A DNA stretch of 64,000 nt from Pyrus communis. Its lineage: Eukaryota > Streptophyta > Magnoliopsida > Rosales > Rosaceae. The DNA lies in NCBI RefSeq assembly GCF_963583255.1, contig NC_084804.1, positions 17,302,723-17,366,722 of the forward strand, read 5' to 3'. Shown one piece after another: positions 23,466 through 35,151 of the stretch. Numbering within the stretch: position 1 is the first letter of the stretch; each line of letters starts with the position of its first letter. Both the position numbers and the translations under genes were made by a program. The notes under the pieces are model-generated. The model was not told the origin of the DNA. It ran no database searches and saw only the letters and a program-made list of their open reading frames with translations.

Positions 23466-26312
23466 TTACACAGGATGAAACACAAGCATGATACATAAAG
23501 CATTGTGTGTGAAGACATCCTTGATTGCTTTATGTATCATGCTCGTGTCCCATCTTGTGATTGCTGGAATCATGTTTTCTCGTCCTTGTATTGTCACCAC
23601 TAGATTTGTGTGAAGATGTATCCAGTACTGTGTGAATTAAGGAAGTGAAGTTAGTTTTGTGAAATTTGTAAGAAACAATTCATGTTTTTTCATACTATTA
23701 TTTTGATTACTTACCAAAACAAGGACGGTGCAGTAACTTGTTGTCCGTTCTTCTCCTCAGTTTTTTTTTTTTTTTGGTGCTTTGTCAAACATTTTGAAGA
23801 GATAGTCTCTTACTCCTTTTACTTAGTTGTAATTGCTTATCTCCTCCAAGTTCCCACAAATTTTTAGAAAACTCTATGTCATGAAAGTTCCAAAGTTCGC
23901 AAACAGGAGTGACTAAATGAGGTGTGCACATATTAGTGTAGCGGTATCTTTTGCGCTCTCAAGTGTTTGGTCTTGGAGTAAATTTTTGTAGGCTTCCGTT
24001 ATTATATGCTTCTTCTTGAAAATCTTTGCATCTTTGAAGTATTTTGTGATGAGGTGGTCGTCGTTGCTAAATTTGATAAACTTGTTAGTATTTGGAAGAT
24101 CAACTCCTTGGTTGTCCAATCCAAATATTTGAACAACATTATCATTGGATCCCTTGGTTAATGATGTCCAAATTTGAACTTTTAGTTTTTGGGGCTGTAA
24201 CATTGAACGATTTCATTAAAGTTCATGTCGGGCTTCTTCTTTCTTTTTGTTGTAATACAGGTCATGTCCATGTATGTCTTCAATAGACTCCAAAATGGAG
24301 TCGTTGCTAGTTCGTTACAGATATCTTGACGTTGTAGCATCATAGGCTTGTATACTTGCATTGCGTTTGCAAACCCGGTCATGTTGCATCTATACTGGAG
24401 GTATTCCTTCTTCTTTTTAACTTGCTTTTTCTTAGTTTACTCTTCATTGTAAGTGTTTTTGTTTGTTCCATCTGCAACAATGAAAATTGTTAGGACACTA
24501 TTTTTTGAATTATAACAAAATAACGCATGTTATTTCTAGAACCATGTTAAATAAACTCACACTATTATGAAATGAATCAAAATAACCCCCACTGTGTTTG
24601 GAAGGTAAGAAAGTAAACATTATTTGTGGAATTACGTCAAACTAACCAACACTATCTTTCTAAAAGTGAACCAAAATCACATGCACTATTTTTTGTAACT
24701 ACAACAAAAATATTCACAGTATTTGTGAAGCCAAACCAAAACAACCCACACTGTTATGAAAGCGAGCAAAATCAACATTAGTCCGTGAACTATGTATGAT
24801 CATGAATTAACATAACATACACTATTTCTCGAACTAGAAAAAAAAAACCAATAGTATTTCTGGAAGTACAGCATAATAACCCGTACTATTATGTGAAAGT
24901 GATCCAAAATAACCCCCCAATATTTATGAGAGGTAACAAAAAAACATTGTTTTTGGAACCAGAACAATATAACCCACACTAATTGTGGATTTGAACAAAA
25001 AAATAACGCACAATATTGTTTGAACTATCCCAAAGTTATACACTATATATGAAATTGAAGAAAAGTAGTAGACACAGAATTTATTTATCAGAAAAATTGA
25101 GTAGCTATCAAACTGCAGTAAAAAGAAAATTAATCATTTTGTAGTGTTTTCGAAGTAAGAATTGATAGGTTTATGGAGTAAAAAACATGCAAACATACAT
25201 ATTACTGTATTCTCAAAGTGAGAATTTAACAAGGATGTGAGTTTAGTACCTTTTGTTCACCTTGAATTTGTGGTTGTTTTGAGATTTTTGATCACCGATT
25301 CTTCTGCCATTGATGAACTTTCGTCTACTTCCTAGAAATTGAATTCGAAATTGAAGATTTCTTGCGTTTTGGAAGATGTCCAGTTCGTAGAAATCAGAAG
25401 GGAGGTTATATTTATGCAATCGCAGGTCTCATTAAATTCAGTTGTTGGAGGGGTGTAATTAGTTTGAAATTGTTAACGGGCTGGGCATTGTTTCCGTTAG
25501 GAGTTTTGGAAACTTATTTTTAAGCGTTTTGGGCTTGGTAATCCAGTCATTGTAAAATTTTGGACCATGTTCTTATGGTTAATTTTGAGGTGCTTTTGGT
25601 TAAATAAAAGGCCGGTTTTTTGTTAAAATAGTCTCGGTCCAAGCCTTTTCCATTAAAGCTTTCTATTTTTATTTGACATTCCTTTTCTTACTTTTGCTAA
25701 ATTTGGCGTATGACAGGATGCAGAAGCATTTTTAAGAGTTTATGCCGAATCTCATAAGAAACTTTCAGAGCTCGGGTTTACTCCAAACTCCACTTCCTTA
25801 AAGACAACTGCTAAGTACAGCACCATACTTGCACAAGAAGCGGTAGGAGTCGCACTTGCTGCTGTTGTTATGAACCTAGGCTACTTGTATGAAGCTCACA
25901 ACAGAACCAAGTAGAGTCGTAGAAGTCGTAGACCTGCTTAACTGATTACCTCGATCTTCTTTTTTCTTTCCGGTTGGAGATTACCTTGATCCCTTATGAA
26001 TAATTGATGCAGGCCTTTGCAGGTTAGTAGCTAATTGGCCAGTGGGAAGATATAAGAACTTTTTTGTTCACTTCGAGGAAAATAATAATGCACGGCGAAC
26101 TAGTGACATGAACTCTTTCATCTACTCTCTTAAAAGTTTCTTTGGTATTTGAATGCTTGACATCTTATCAAGGGACTTACCGTTTGCATTCGATAATGAG
26201 GTTCACAGAATTACTTAGGGCCTGGCCTGTCTGGTATCGTATTAAAAAAATTTCAGAATTTTTCATAATGTTTCTTAAGAACAATTTTTAAAAACAATTT
26301 TCTTTAGTCCTT

Positions 26313-26710
26313 TTAGCCAAAATGGTATTTGAGATTTGCATAACTTCTCACTTTGGTCCCTAAGATTTGCATAACTCCTCATTTTGGTCCCTAAGATTTG
26401 AAATCAAAAGAATTGGCTCCCTTAGATTGTCCATCATCAATCATTTTGGTCATTCCATGAAAAATCTCCATTAAATAAGAGTAAATGACAAAAATACCCT
26501 CAATTTTTTGTCAAAACATTTTGGCCTATTGTTTGTTAAATTGAGGGTATTTTTGTCATTTTGATCCTTATTTAACATAACTTTTCGCGAAATGACCAAA
26601 ATGATTGATGGTGGACAATCTCATGGACTATTTCTATTGATTTCAAATCTTAGGGACCAAAGTGAGGAGTTATGCAATCTTAGGGACTATTTTGGCTAAA
26701 AAAAACCTTT
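26313..26710. mobile_element. TIR MITE with TTTAGCCAAAAT ends
   Basis: About 400 bp with inverted ends of about 100 bases. Both sides read TTTTAGCCAAAATRG, then GATTTGCATAACTYCTCA and CTTTGGTCCCTAAGATTTG in mirror order, and AAATGATTGATG near the centre. It is non-coding. Confidence 0.75.
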
Positions 26711-27074
26711 TGTCTAAGATCCAAAAACTTGTTTGGTTATGAGCTTCAAAATTGTATTTTATTTTAATAATTCAACATAAAAGAAAAAATAACCAACAAC
26801 AACTTCCCGTTAATTAAAAAATTACTACCAAATTCAATTGGACAGATAAAGAGATCCAAAGAGAGAGTCGAAGGAGAGGAAAATGAGAGAGAAATGAGAG
26901 GGGAGATAAAGAAGGGAGGAGAGAGAGGATATGGAGAGGAGAGAGAAAGACATGACAATGATAAAGAGCTAGCAGAGAAAGATTAGAAGTGAGCGGAGAT
27001 GAGAGAGAAAATATGGTTTGGAGTTTAAAAACTCTAAAAACTCACTTATTATGTTTTCTAGTTGGCTAATTTTT

Positions 27075-27250
27075 TTTTGTTTTTGTTTTGAACAAACAGT
27101 ATTATCTACACTAAAGGGGAGGGTGGGCTTAGCATCACAATGGGTTAGCAATAATGTGGGTCAAATTTGCCTTTAGTGAGAATTGAACCTAAGACGTCTC
27201 ACTAACAAATGAAGAGGAATACCACTAGATTGTAGTACTAAGTGGCAGAA
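27075..27250 (-). mobile_element. tRNA-derived SINE, copy A
   Basis: Read on the minus strand it starts GCCACTTAGTACTAC, carries tRNA-like A-box (TCTAGTGGTA) and B-box (GGTTCAATTCT) segments, and ends in an A-rich tail. GCTAATTTT flanks both sides. It closely matches copy B at 33.7 kb. Confidence 0.7.
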
Positions 27251-29202
27251 GTAAGCTAATTTTTAAGTTAGTTTTGAATTCAATTTTTGAAAACTATCCA
27301 ACCAAACAAGTATTTAAGCTGTAAAACTTTAAAAGTGTTTTCAAGTCTAAAAGTTGAATTCACAGAGTACCAAACAAGCTCTTAGTTTCCTTGTGTAATT
27401 TGGACGTTCGTGCATAAGGAGCTTGTGCAACAATAGACATTTTCTTGCATGTTCGCTAGTTTTGTTTATCACATTAATCTCCTTTTGTATTTGGATTTAC
27501 AGGCACTTCACCTTGTGAACTAATACTGGTGTCATGTGCTTGGAATCTTAGTATTCCTTCCCCAATATATTGCTTCACTCTAGTTGTTATCCTTTTTAAA
27601 GTGAGATTCTTTCGACATGACGTATGTTTATTGATATTATCGATTAATTTAAATTATAAAATCCCTAAAATCTGAATAATGAACCAATTCGAGATTAAAA
27701 GTCTCAATCTAAAGTTTAAGATCTAATTGGTGATTCTACGCTCCGAATAACCGTGCCAATAATAAAAGCAAAGATGATGATTTTTTCTTTGAAGGAGTAA
27801 AAGATTTAAGAAAGAATGGGCGTCCCGTCCAAAGCATAGATCAAGACTCTCCTTTTAGACCATGGTGATAGATTTGGTGGCCAAAAATTGGTCCTATGGC
27901 AGCCTTTCTGTCACAAAACCCATGAATCCAATCCTACCTCCCATGAATTCAATTCCGTACGAAATTAAAAAGGATGCCAAACACTAGGAAAATTAATAAT
28001 AGGATTAGGCCATATTTTCTAAAGGGCAGAGAGCTTTATCCAAATCCAAATCCAGCACCATGTGGGTCATTGAAAACAAAGACCGTGCCCTAAGTTTCAG
28101 AGATAACCCCCCACATGGGAAGGGACAGCCAGCCTAAAGAGGTAGGTAAAGCTCAAAGGACAACCCTCCACCTCAATACCTATGCACATGAGATCCACGT
28201 GTTGGTGTGCTGGCTACATACATCCCTCCTAAAGTTCCCTTAATCAAATTGCCTAATTGTTTTGATTAGGTTTGATTCTTTCTCCCCTTCTTTGCATTGT
28301 CCATATGTGCCAATGTGGGTGTTTTGTAGGAAAAACTGGCTGCAGACAGAGACCATTTGTGGCTTATCACTGGTGTCAAAACTCAACCTAACAAATTGCA
28401 ATAGTTGAGTTCAAGTTTGTTAAGAATTCGAGATTTGCTAGATGTAGAGAGAGATTCAATAATGCAAGTCTCCAACAAGTTTGTCTTCTTTCAGTCAGGC
28501 GCTAGCTCATTTTGACCGTTGATACATTATGCGTTGTATGCTTTGCAATGTATCACTGACCTTAACACTCTTGCTCTATTAGTACAGAATATATGGATGG
28601 GGCAAATGCGAGGTTTATGTTACATAGAGTGTAAGAATTATTTTTACAATTTGTGTAATGTTTTATTGTATAGAATGATATTTTATTCTACGGCAGGAAG
28701 ATTTAGGCTAAGTTGGCCTAGCAGCTTGAATTGCGGAATGGTTATACGCAAGAAGAATGCTAAAATTACGCATGAGCTGATCTTGATCGTTGATGCATTG
28801 TACATTAAGGATTGCGCATAATGTAGTTGGAATCAGTCTACACATCCTGGACCGACCTCATCACCATTGCTCTCAGTTCGAAAAATATGGATAAGGTTAA
28901 CGGTGAGGAGAAGAGATTAAGAGAGATGTACTTGTAGCTTGTGGGGAAGGAGTGAAGATTTTACAAAATCGTGCCAAAGTTCAACATCAAGGTGTGAGTG
29001 AAAGAAGCCAGAAGAAGGAGGAGGAGAGTTGAACTGGGTGCCATAGGACAGTCAGAAAGGATGAAAAAGGTAGGTGAAATACACGCACAGACAGTAACAC
29101 AAATGGACCCTCTCTCTCCCTCTCTCTCACTATCTCTTTTGAAAACAACTTGTGCCCATGATCCTTAACTCTCCTCCTACCATCCACTTGAAATACATGA
29201 TC

Positions 29203-29236
<34 letters not shown>
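29203..29236. repeat. GA microsatellite
   Basis: A pure GA dinucleotide run. Together with the CT run about 280 bases downstream it forms a potential long hairpin. Confidence 0.9.
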
Positions 29237-29237
<1 letters not shown>

Positions 29238-29511
29238 CATGTGTGGCGGTGAGTAAGGTAACAAAAAAATAATATGCAAAATGGAGGGAGAGATAACAAC
29301 AAAAAGGTGAATCAAACCTTCCCACCCCCTCCCTAACCCTACCCCTTGTTGCCTAAACTTGCACCACAAGGTTGGAGGGGGGAAGAAAAAAGAAAGAAAA
29401 AAGTGGAGGGTGAACCAAAGCCCACATACAACTACAACCACACTCATTGCCCTCCTTTTTCTTTCATCATCCTCCCTCTCCTTAACCCCAACTTCCCACC
29501 CTTCTAGAAGC

Positions 29512-29514
<3 letters not shown>

Positions 29515-29568
<54 letters not shown>
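29515..29568. repeat. CT microsatellite
   Basis: A pure CT run of about 27 repeats. Overlapping open frames of 125 and 180 codons are artefacts of the repeat. Confidence 0.92.
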
Positions 29569-29569
<1 letters not shown>

Positions 29570-30315
29570 GCGTTATCAAGAATAAAGAACCAGAACTACC
29601 ATCTCTGTTCTTATGCACAACAATAGCCAAATCAACTAGTGACATTTCTTCCCTAAAACCCACTACAACCAACTTTTTAAATAATAACTTCGTTACATTT
29701 ACTAAATCTACCTCACTTCATCTAGATAAATCCTGACAATTTGATCTAGGATATAACATTTACTCAGATGTGTACTCATAATTTTTTTTACTATATCACA
29801 AGCTGTATACAACTATATGTTTATCTTTTTTATTTCTTCATACGATGACAAAAAAAGAAGAGATGGAGAAACGTGGAATCGCTTCTATCATGACATTCCA
29901 TGGAACCAACTCTGAAGCATTCAAGACTCCCAACAGTACTGCAAGAAAATATAGGCTCTCATGGTCAGTATCATGAAATTCAATTTGTACCAACCACTAC
30001 ACCATTAATATACGGTAGTTTCCATCTACATTTGTTATCGTACATGTTGTCTAGTGAATTGGAGTTATATTTTATCTCAAAAGTTTAAGACACACACAGA
30101 TAAAACAGAAATCTCACCATGTTTTTGCACTATACATAGTGTAATTTTATTTACACATCATTTTTACCCCTCCCATACTTTTGTTAATTTTTGTTCATTA
30201 ATCTTTTTAAATTCATTTGATTCAATAACCGCAGATTAAGAGAGATGTTTGAGAGTTAAGAATGAATGTGTGGATAACACCAGTTTACACACACACACAC
30301 ACACACATACATAAT

Positions 30316-30515
30316 AGGAATTGGAACCCCTCTTGAGCAAATGGTGGGGATGCTCATGACCGCACAACACGGGCTGTTGGATTTTAATTTAACGGTTACA
30401 AACATGAAGGTCCCTATAAAGTTATAATAATTGTAACCGTTGGATCAAAATTTAACAGTCCGTTTTATGTGGTTATGAAAATTCCCACCATTTGCTCAGG
30501 AGAGGATACAATTCC
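30316..30515. mobile_element. 200-bp hairpin MITE in the MYB promoter
   Basis: The arms pair over most of their length (GAGCAAATGGTGGG on both sides, and AACGGTTACAA near the centre). An 8-bp exact duplication TACATAAT flanks it (30308-30315, 30516-30523), fitting the hAT type. It ends about 455 bases upstream of the MYB start codon and 240 bases upstream of its TATA box. A CA microsatellite lies directly to its left. Confidence 0.85.
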
Positions 30516-30755
30516 TACATAATATACCTTACTTTTACACCTACCTGAAGGTTGCTCGTAGGGCCAATAGTTAATGTCCCTTTAACTTATTATATGTGAT
30601 TTTGGTGCCATAATAATATCATCTAGTGAGAGAAAGAGAGAAGACAGAAGAGAGGAGAGAGAGCCCACCAGCCACTCCCTCTAACCTGTCTCACCAACTC
30701 ACATCTAGAAGCATTTAGGGTCCCTTCTCCTTCTTTTTTCTCTTAGTCAAAAGGC

Positions 30756-30763
30756 TATAAAAA
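30756..30763 (+). promoter_or_regulatory. TATA box of the MYB gene
   Basis: TATAAAAA in the context GGCTATAAAAACATACG, 215 bases upstream of the MYB ATG. Transcription would start near 30785-30795 and leave a leader of about 180 bases. Confidence 0.65.
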
Positions 30764-30970
30764 CATACGCCAAGTCCTCACAAGGGCTGGCCTTTGTGTT
30801 GCAGCAAATGCAAATACAAAAAACAAGGCTTTCCATTTTTTCCACCACCACTTCATCCGTCGCAAAAACCAAAAAACCAGACATAAACCAACAAACGAAG
30901 GCAACGGCTTTTTGGCTACAACTAATTATTCTTCTGAAAGCTTTCAACTTTTTTTCATTTATATTTTCAA

Positions 30971-31946
30971 ATGGGAAGATCTCCTTGCTGCGAGAAGGCT
31001 CACACCAACAAAGGAGCTTGGACCAAGGAAGAAGACGACCGCCTCACTGCCTACATCAGAGCTCACGGCGAAGGCTGCTGGCGTTCGCTGCCCAAGGCGG
31101 CGGGCCTCCTTCGATGTGGGAAGAGCTGCAGGCTGCGGTGGATCAACTACCTTAGACCTGATCTCAAGCGTGGCAATTTCACGGAAGAAGAAGATGAGCT
31201 CATCATCAAACTCCATAGCCTCCTCGGAAACAAGTAAGCCCAACTAATTCCCTTAACTCTTCGTACATACCCTGCTTTAAAAACAAACTCTTTGTGAGTT
31301 CGGACGAGAATAATACTAGGATAAGTGACCTCCTACGTAGTCCTCATGAAATATAAACAGTGTTTCAAAACATTTGAAAATTGTGTTATATGTTGTTGGG
31401 TTCTTTAAGATTAATGGGTTTTGTTTGGATTACGTTTCCAGATGGTCTTTGATAGCTGGAAGGCTGCCTGGAAGAACAGACAATGAGATAAAGAACTACT
31501 GGAACACCCACATAAGAAGGAAGCTTTTGACCAGAGGGATTGACCCCACAACTCACAGGCCACTCAATGAGACTCCTCAGGAATCTGCAACCACAATTTC
31601 TTTTGCTGCTGCTTCTGCAAATATCAAAGAAGATGATGAAAAAATCTCCATAACCAATGGGCTTGTTCGCAAGCATTCAACAAAACCAGTTCAGGAAAGG
31701 TGCCCTGACTTGAATCTTGAGCTTCAAATCAGCCCTCCCTGCCAGCCTCAGCAACGCAGTGAGAGTTTGAAGAGTGGAGGGAGAGGACTCTGTTTTTCTT
31801 GCAGTTTGGGGATTCAAGATGCAAAGAATTGCAGCTGTGGGAGGGATGCTTTTGGTGGAACCACCAGTGGCACTGCCAAAATTGGATATGATTTCTTGGG
31901 GCTGAAAAATGGGGTCTTGGATTACAGAAGCTTGGAGATGAAATGA
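30971..31946 (+). CDS. MYB308: R2R3-MYB transcriptional repressor, subgroup 4
   Basis: Nuclear DNA-binding repressor of the MYB4/MYB308 group, which in other plants lowers expression of lignin, hydroxycinnamate and flavonoid genes. Exons are 30971-31233 and 31442-31946, giving 255 aa. R2 has W17, W37 and W57. R3 has F70, W89 and W108, with the helix [17 protein letters not shown]. Residues 76-95 fit the bHLH-partner signature ([20 protein letters not shown]). After R3 comes [13 protein letters not shown], then the EAR-type repressor motif [12 protein letters not shown] (176-187), the zinc-finger-like [16 protein letters not shown] (205-220), and the C-terminal GYDFLGLK (236-243). Together these define subgroup 4. 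The start is fixed by the [16 protein letters not shown]-terminus. The intron is 208 bases. Orthology to MYB308 rather than MYB4 or MYB32 is a family-level guess. Confidence 0.95.
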
Positions 31947-33668
31947 GGTTAATTAATTTGGAGTCCATGAAAATTAAAAATTGTAATATGTAGTTGGAAT
32001 GAGAGTGGAGAGAAATGAGAGAAAGAGATTGCTTTTGCTAATTATCCCATGAAAGCTCTCTAATTTTCTCTTTTGTCTCGAATTTTTATGACTGGTAGTG
32101 CATATTTTAGTATAATACCAGTACAGTGCTGATTGATGATGAATGTCTATGATCATATTTACTAGAATGTGAGTTATTTTATGTTCATTGTTATAGAAAA
32201 CAATTCAGCCTACCCTTGTCTATATTATTTCACTTGTTTTTTCTATTTAAAAGGACAAATTGGGATTTGTCAGATTCTTCAAAAGGGTTTAAGCCATGTT
32301 ATGGTGGTTGTTGCTACCAGCAATTTTAAGTAAGAGTTGGTAAATAATCTAGTTGTTTATTTGGATCTCTATATACCCAAAGATAGGTGTTGAGTTTTTT
32401 TGTGTATTTCTCTTTCAAACTCAAATTCTATATCTTCAATTTTTTTTCAAATAAAAGCAATGATGTTGTTGTTTCTTTGACGAAAATAAAACATAAACTA
32501 CTCTGGTATAAATAAATAAAAAGAATTTAAACTTAAGTATAAGATAACTAGCACACTGAATTGACCTAATTTATGTTTGCAAAACTATAATGATTTTGCT
32601 TCAAGACTTCAACACTTCAACACAATAGTGTGGTCAATCCTTACCCTTCCTTATTGGAGATATTCAAAAGAGCATGGTTTCTTTTTGATTAATTTCTATA
32701 TTCTAAACGGTTTTTCTAAAATATCTAGTCATATATAAAATACTATATTCTAAAATCACCAACACAACATCCATTATTGAAATTTGATTTTTGAACCAAT
32801 TGTTACATTCTTTATTGGGGGGTTTGTCTCTTTGTAGAAGAAGGGGACTGAATTTTCCTCATTTGGGAGGAAACGGATAAGCTCTGAGAGGAGGAGAAAT
32901 AAGAGAGATAGGGAGTGGTGGGTAGCCTATCACTTCTTTAGTTAAAACCCCCAAACACTATTTAAAATCGTGAAGGAACTACCAACTGTCCGTAGTACCC
33001 CATTTCTCTACCAACCTCCCAGTTTTGAAATCCCAACCTACCATACTATTTATCACAAATGTATCACAAATATGAAAAACCCTAGCACCTTCTCTCTAGT
33101 GATTTCTGTCAAAACATTTATCTGACAGTTTACCCTATTTCTGATTGTAATGAGGTAAGTCACGTAACGAGAGACAGATAGACGTATAATATTATATACA
33201 ATTAGTGACGCTCCAGACTTTCTCATGTCTCTTACTTTGTAAGAGTACTTCATTCTATACAATGAAAAGTTTGGGTTTTAAGGGACGTTCATTATTGGAA
33301 AGAATCATTGGAGTAGTCTACATACTAATCATCATTTTAATTTAGAAGTTTTGCAACAACTACTTACCTAAACCCTATACATCCCACCATATTTTTTTAA
33401 ACCACTAGAGTTATTTTGTCATGGGGAATTTGACCACAAGAGAATTGAGGTCTATAAATTTTGATCATAAACAAGAACTTATAACTCCAGTGGTAAAATA
33501 TTTCGCTCTAGCAATCATGACAAGAGCTTGACTCTCATCTTATATTTCATAATAATAAGAGAAGAAAAAAATCATTTTACGCGTTTTTTTTTTCCTTTGG
33601 TGAAGTTGTTTAATTACCAGAAATGAACAGTGTTGACGCACTAGATATGAATGTTAGTGATTAATGTA
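31947..33668. other. MYB 3' flank, no gene recognised
   Basis: The 3' UTR and AT-rich intergenic DNA. A block at about 32645-32735 matches the spacer upstream of the synaptotagmin gene (5895-5985). No exon or RNA gene was seen. Confidence 0.5.
32645..32735. repeat. Dispersed copy of synaptotagmin-upstream sequence
   Basis: TTATTGGAGATATTCAAAAG and about 70 further bases align with 5895-5985 (GGAGATATTAAAAAAAAGCAT, then TTTCTTTTT, TTAATTTC and ATATC with TCATAT). It is probably a fragment of a mobile sequence also present in the 5.9 kb spacer. Confidence 0.6.
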
Positions 33669-33858
33669 CCTTTCTTTTTTTTTTTTTTTTTTTTTTAAAC
33701 AAATGATATTGTCTACACTAATTAACGTGGTGGAGGAGTGGGCTAAACCTCACAATAGGCTAGCAATAATGTGATTCAAATTCGCCTTTGGTGAGAATCA
33801 AACCTAAGATATCTCATTTACAAGTAAAGAGGAATACATAGACCGTAGTACTAAGTGG
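33669..33858 (-). mobile_element. tRNA-derived SINE, copy B, with 14-bp target duplication
   Basis: Minus-strand SINE ending in a pure A tail (plus-strand T run 33672-33696). Exact 14-bp flanks TAGTGATTAATGTA lie at 33655-33668 and 33859-33872. The long variable duplication plus A tail are hallmarks of target-primed reverse transcription. The B-box-like GGTTTGATTCT is present. It closely matches copy A. Confidence 0.9.
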
Positions 33859-33872
33859 TAGTGATTAATGTA

Positions 33873-34921
33873 ACAATATAGTATGTACTGTAGTATGTTT
33901 GGCAAGCAAACTTTAGTATAATCTCAATTTGGTTATAGTTGGTGCTACCAGCACCAGCAACCTTCATTTAAATATATGGATGAGATGATAAATAAACAAT
34001 ATGGAATAATTTGGTTGAATTATGAAACAAGAAGTCGGTTGTTATACATTTTAAAATTTAATTCATGAATTGAAGCCTCTTCTAATAAATTGATTAGACA
34101 TGAAGAGTCAACTCTTCCCCTTTATTTATTTATTTATTTATTTTTAATTTATCATTCTTTTTCTGCGCTAATTAATTAATTAATTAAGTTCAAAGACCCT
34201 TGAGCATTGAAGAGGCTGCTGCATGCATGGCATGGGTTGATTCTTGATTGTCGATGGAGGTATTGCAACAACTTGTAGCTCGATGGATATATTAGGTCAA
34301 AATTTAAGGGACGCCATTGATAATTTGATACCAGCAGAAGAGTTGAAGCCCTTATTTGTTGACTTCAAGTTAACCGGATTGTAAATTGTCTAGCAGGTTT
34401 GATGATTTTGTCAACTCTACCAATTATTTTCTTTTAGGGACACTCGTTTTCTTTAATCATTCAATACTTGCACACCTTCTTCTGACTAAGACTAATACAG
34501 CATGCCCAGAAAGTTGGAACTCAAGATTTGCATAAAACAATGCCCTAAGAGCATCTCCAGGGAGGGAATGCATGTAAATTGGAGCTCTCACTAGGTTTAG
34601 CATTCAGTCACTATTCATGCTCTAATAGGAAGACAAAAATGGGGGCGTAAAACAACATTTGGTCGGATATGTGCTACTTTTTTTTTATTCTTCTAAAGTA
34701 CATTATGACAACTCTAAGTTTTCTATAAAAATTACTTCAAGAGTTGATCAATTGGAGTACATTTTGGCAAACCCATCATTTATCCGCTTGTCATTCTCTA
34801 TTTCTGCTTTTCAATCTTAGAGAGTGCGTTTATACTCCTACATCAACAACAACAAAAATCTACGTACAAAGAAATAATGAACACACAAAAATTTAAAAAG
34901 AAACAAAAACATAAACACACC

Positions 34922-34953
<32 letters not shown>

Positions 34954-35151
34954 TGAACACACAATGTTCGTTATGAGAAAACTTGCATGCATGCACTTGT
35001 TGCATCAAACATGTATTTTGCATTTGTAACATTATCTAAAAGGTACACTAACATATATGTGAGACACATTAAAATTAATACACATGATATGCAAGTTTTT
35101 CTTCGTCGTCTAAATTAAGAGTTTAATTAGTTGGGTAGGATATACATATGT
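33873..35151. other. Intergenic, no gene recognised
   Basis: AT-rich DNA with short TTTA and TTAA repeats (34120-34190) and a T homopolymer (34925-34952). No gene or complete element was recognised. Confidence 0.5.

Larger units (their letters stand above)
20072..25658. mobile_element. 5.6 kb foldback element with 2 kb inverted arms
   Basis: The terminal repeats are CTTTAATGAAAAAGGCTTGG and, reversed, CTTTAATGGAAAAGGCTTGG. The inverted homology does not stop at the ends. Blocks pair in mirror order, for example 20280-20385 with 25290-25400, 21540-21950 with 23990-24400, and 22320-22365 with 23550-23600. The arms are therefore about 2.2-2.3 kb each around a 1.1 kb centre. Each arm carries degenerate tandem repeats of an AACAGTGTGGGTTATTTTG type and a short matching frame with GVDLPNT and DDHLITKYFK. 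It lies in intron 8 of the APX pseudogene. No clean target duplication is visible. Mutator-like affiliation is inferred from TIR style only. Confidence 0.82.
19068..26150 (+). pseudogene. Broken duplicate of APX exons 6-9
   Basis: Sequence from 19068 matches the APX gene from about 3605 (end of intron 5) through exon 9 and the 3' flank, in the same orientation. Exon equivalents are 19289-19371, 19463-19546, 19635-19738 and 25717-25914. Exon 6 and the proximal-His motif LSGGHTL are intact. Exon 7 has a 4-base insertion that creates an in-frame TAA in place of the TKEPLQF region. Exon 8 has lost its AG acceptor (CAG to CAT), gained a TGA, and has a one-base insertion near 19685. Exon 9 is open but differs at several residues. 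Intron 8 is split by a 5.6 kb element (20072-25658). Exons 1-5 are absent, so no haem pocket could form. It cannot encode a working enzyme. Confidence 0.93.
26218..27381. mobile_element. PIF-like MITE carrying a MITE and a SINE
   Basis: The outer ends are GGGCCTGGCCTGTCTGGTA and, reversed, GAGCTTGTTTGGTACTC, with TTA on both sides (26215-26217, 27382-27384). The ends align only with gaps, so the assignment is moderate. A second TIR element (26313-26710) and a SINE (27075-27250) lie inside it. Confidence 0.5.
27385..30307. other. Intergenic, no gene recognised
   Basis: About 2.9 kb with no supported exon. It includes a GA tract (29203-29236) and a CT tract (29515-29568), each of which generates artefactual reading frames. 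A weak mirror-image pair around 28520 and 28805 (ATTATGCG / CGCATAAT) may mark an eroded foldback. The 100-codon frame at 28519-28821 is not recognised. Confidence 0.5.

Noticed and set aside
28519..28821. 100-codon frame as a gene
   Set aside because: No recognisable domain, no splice context, and the ends look like inverted repeats. Likely chance or an eroded foldback.
29130..29736. 180- and 125-codon frames on both strands
   Set aside because: Composition is almost only Ser-Leu or Arg-Glu from GA/CT repeats. No independent coding signal was seen.
30638..30665. miR156-like stretch (GACAGAAGAGAG)
   Set aside because: Only a partial match in a GA-rich promoter run, with no complementary arm for a precursor hairpin.
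30796..31247. Alternative frames of 88-119 codons over MYB exon 1
   Set aside because: Shadows of the GC-richer MYB exon. Only the frame from 30971 gives the R2R3 domain.
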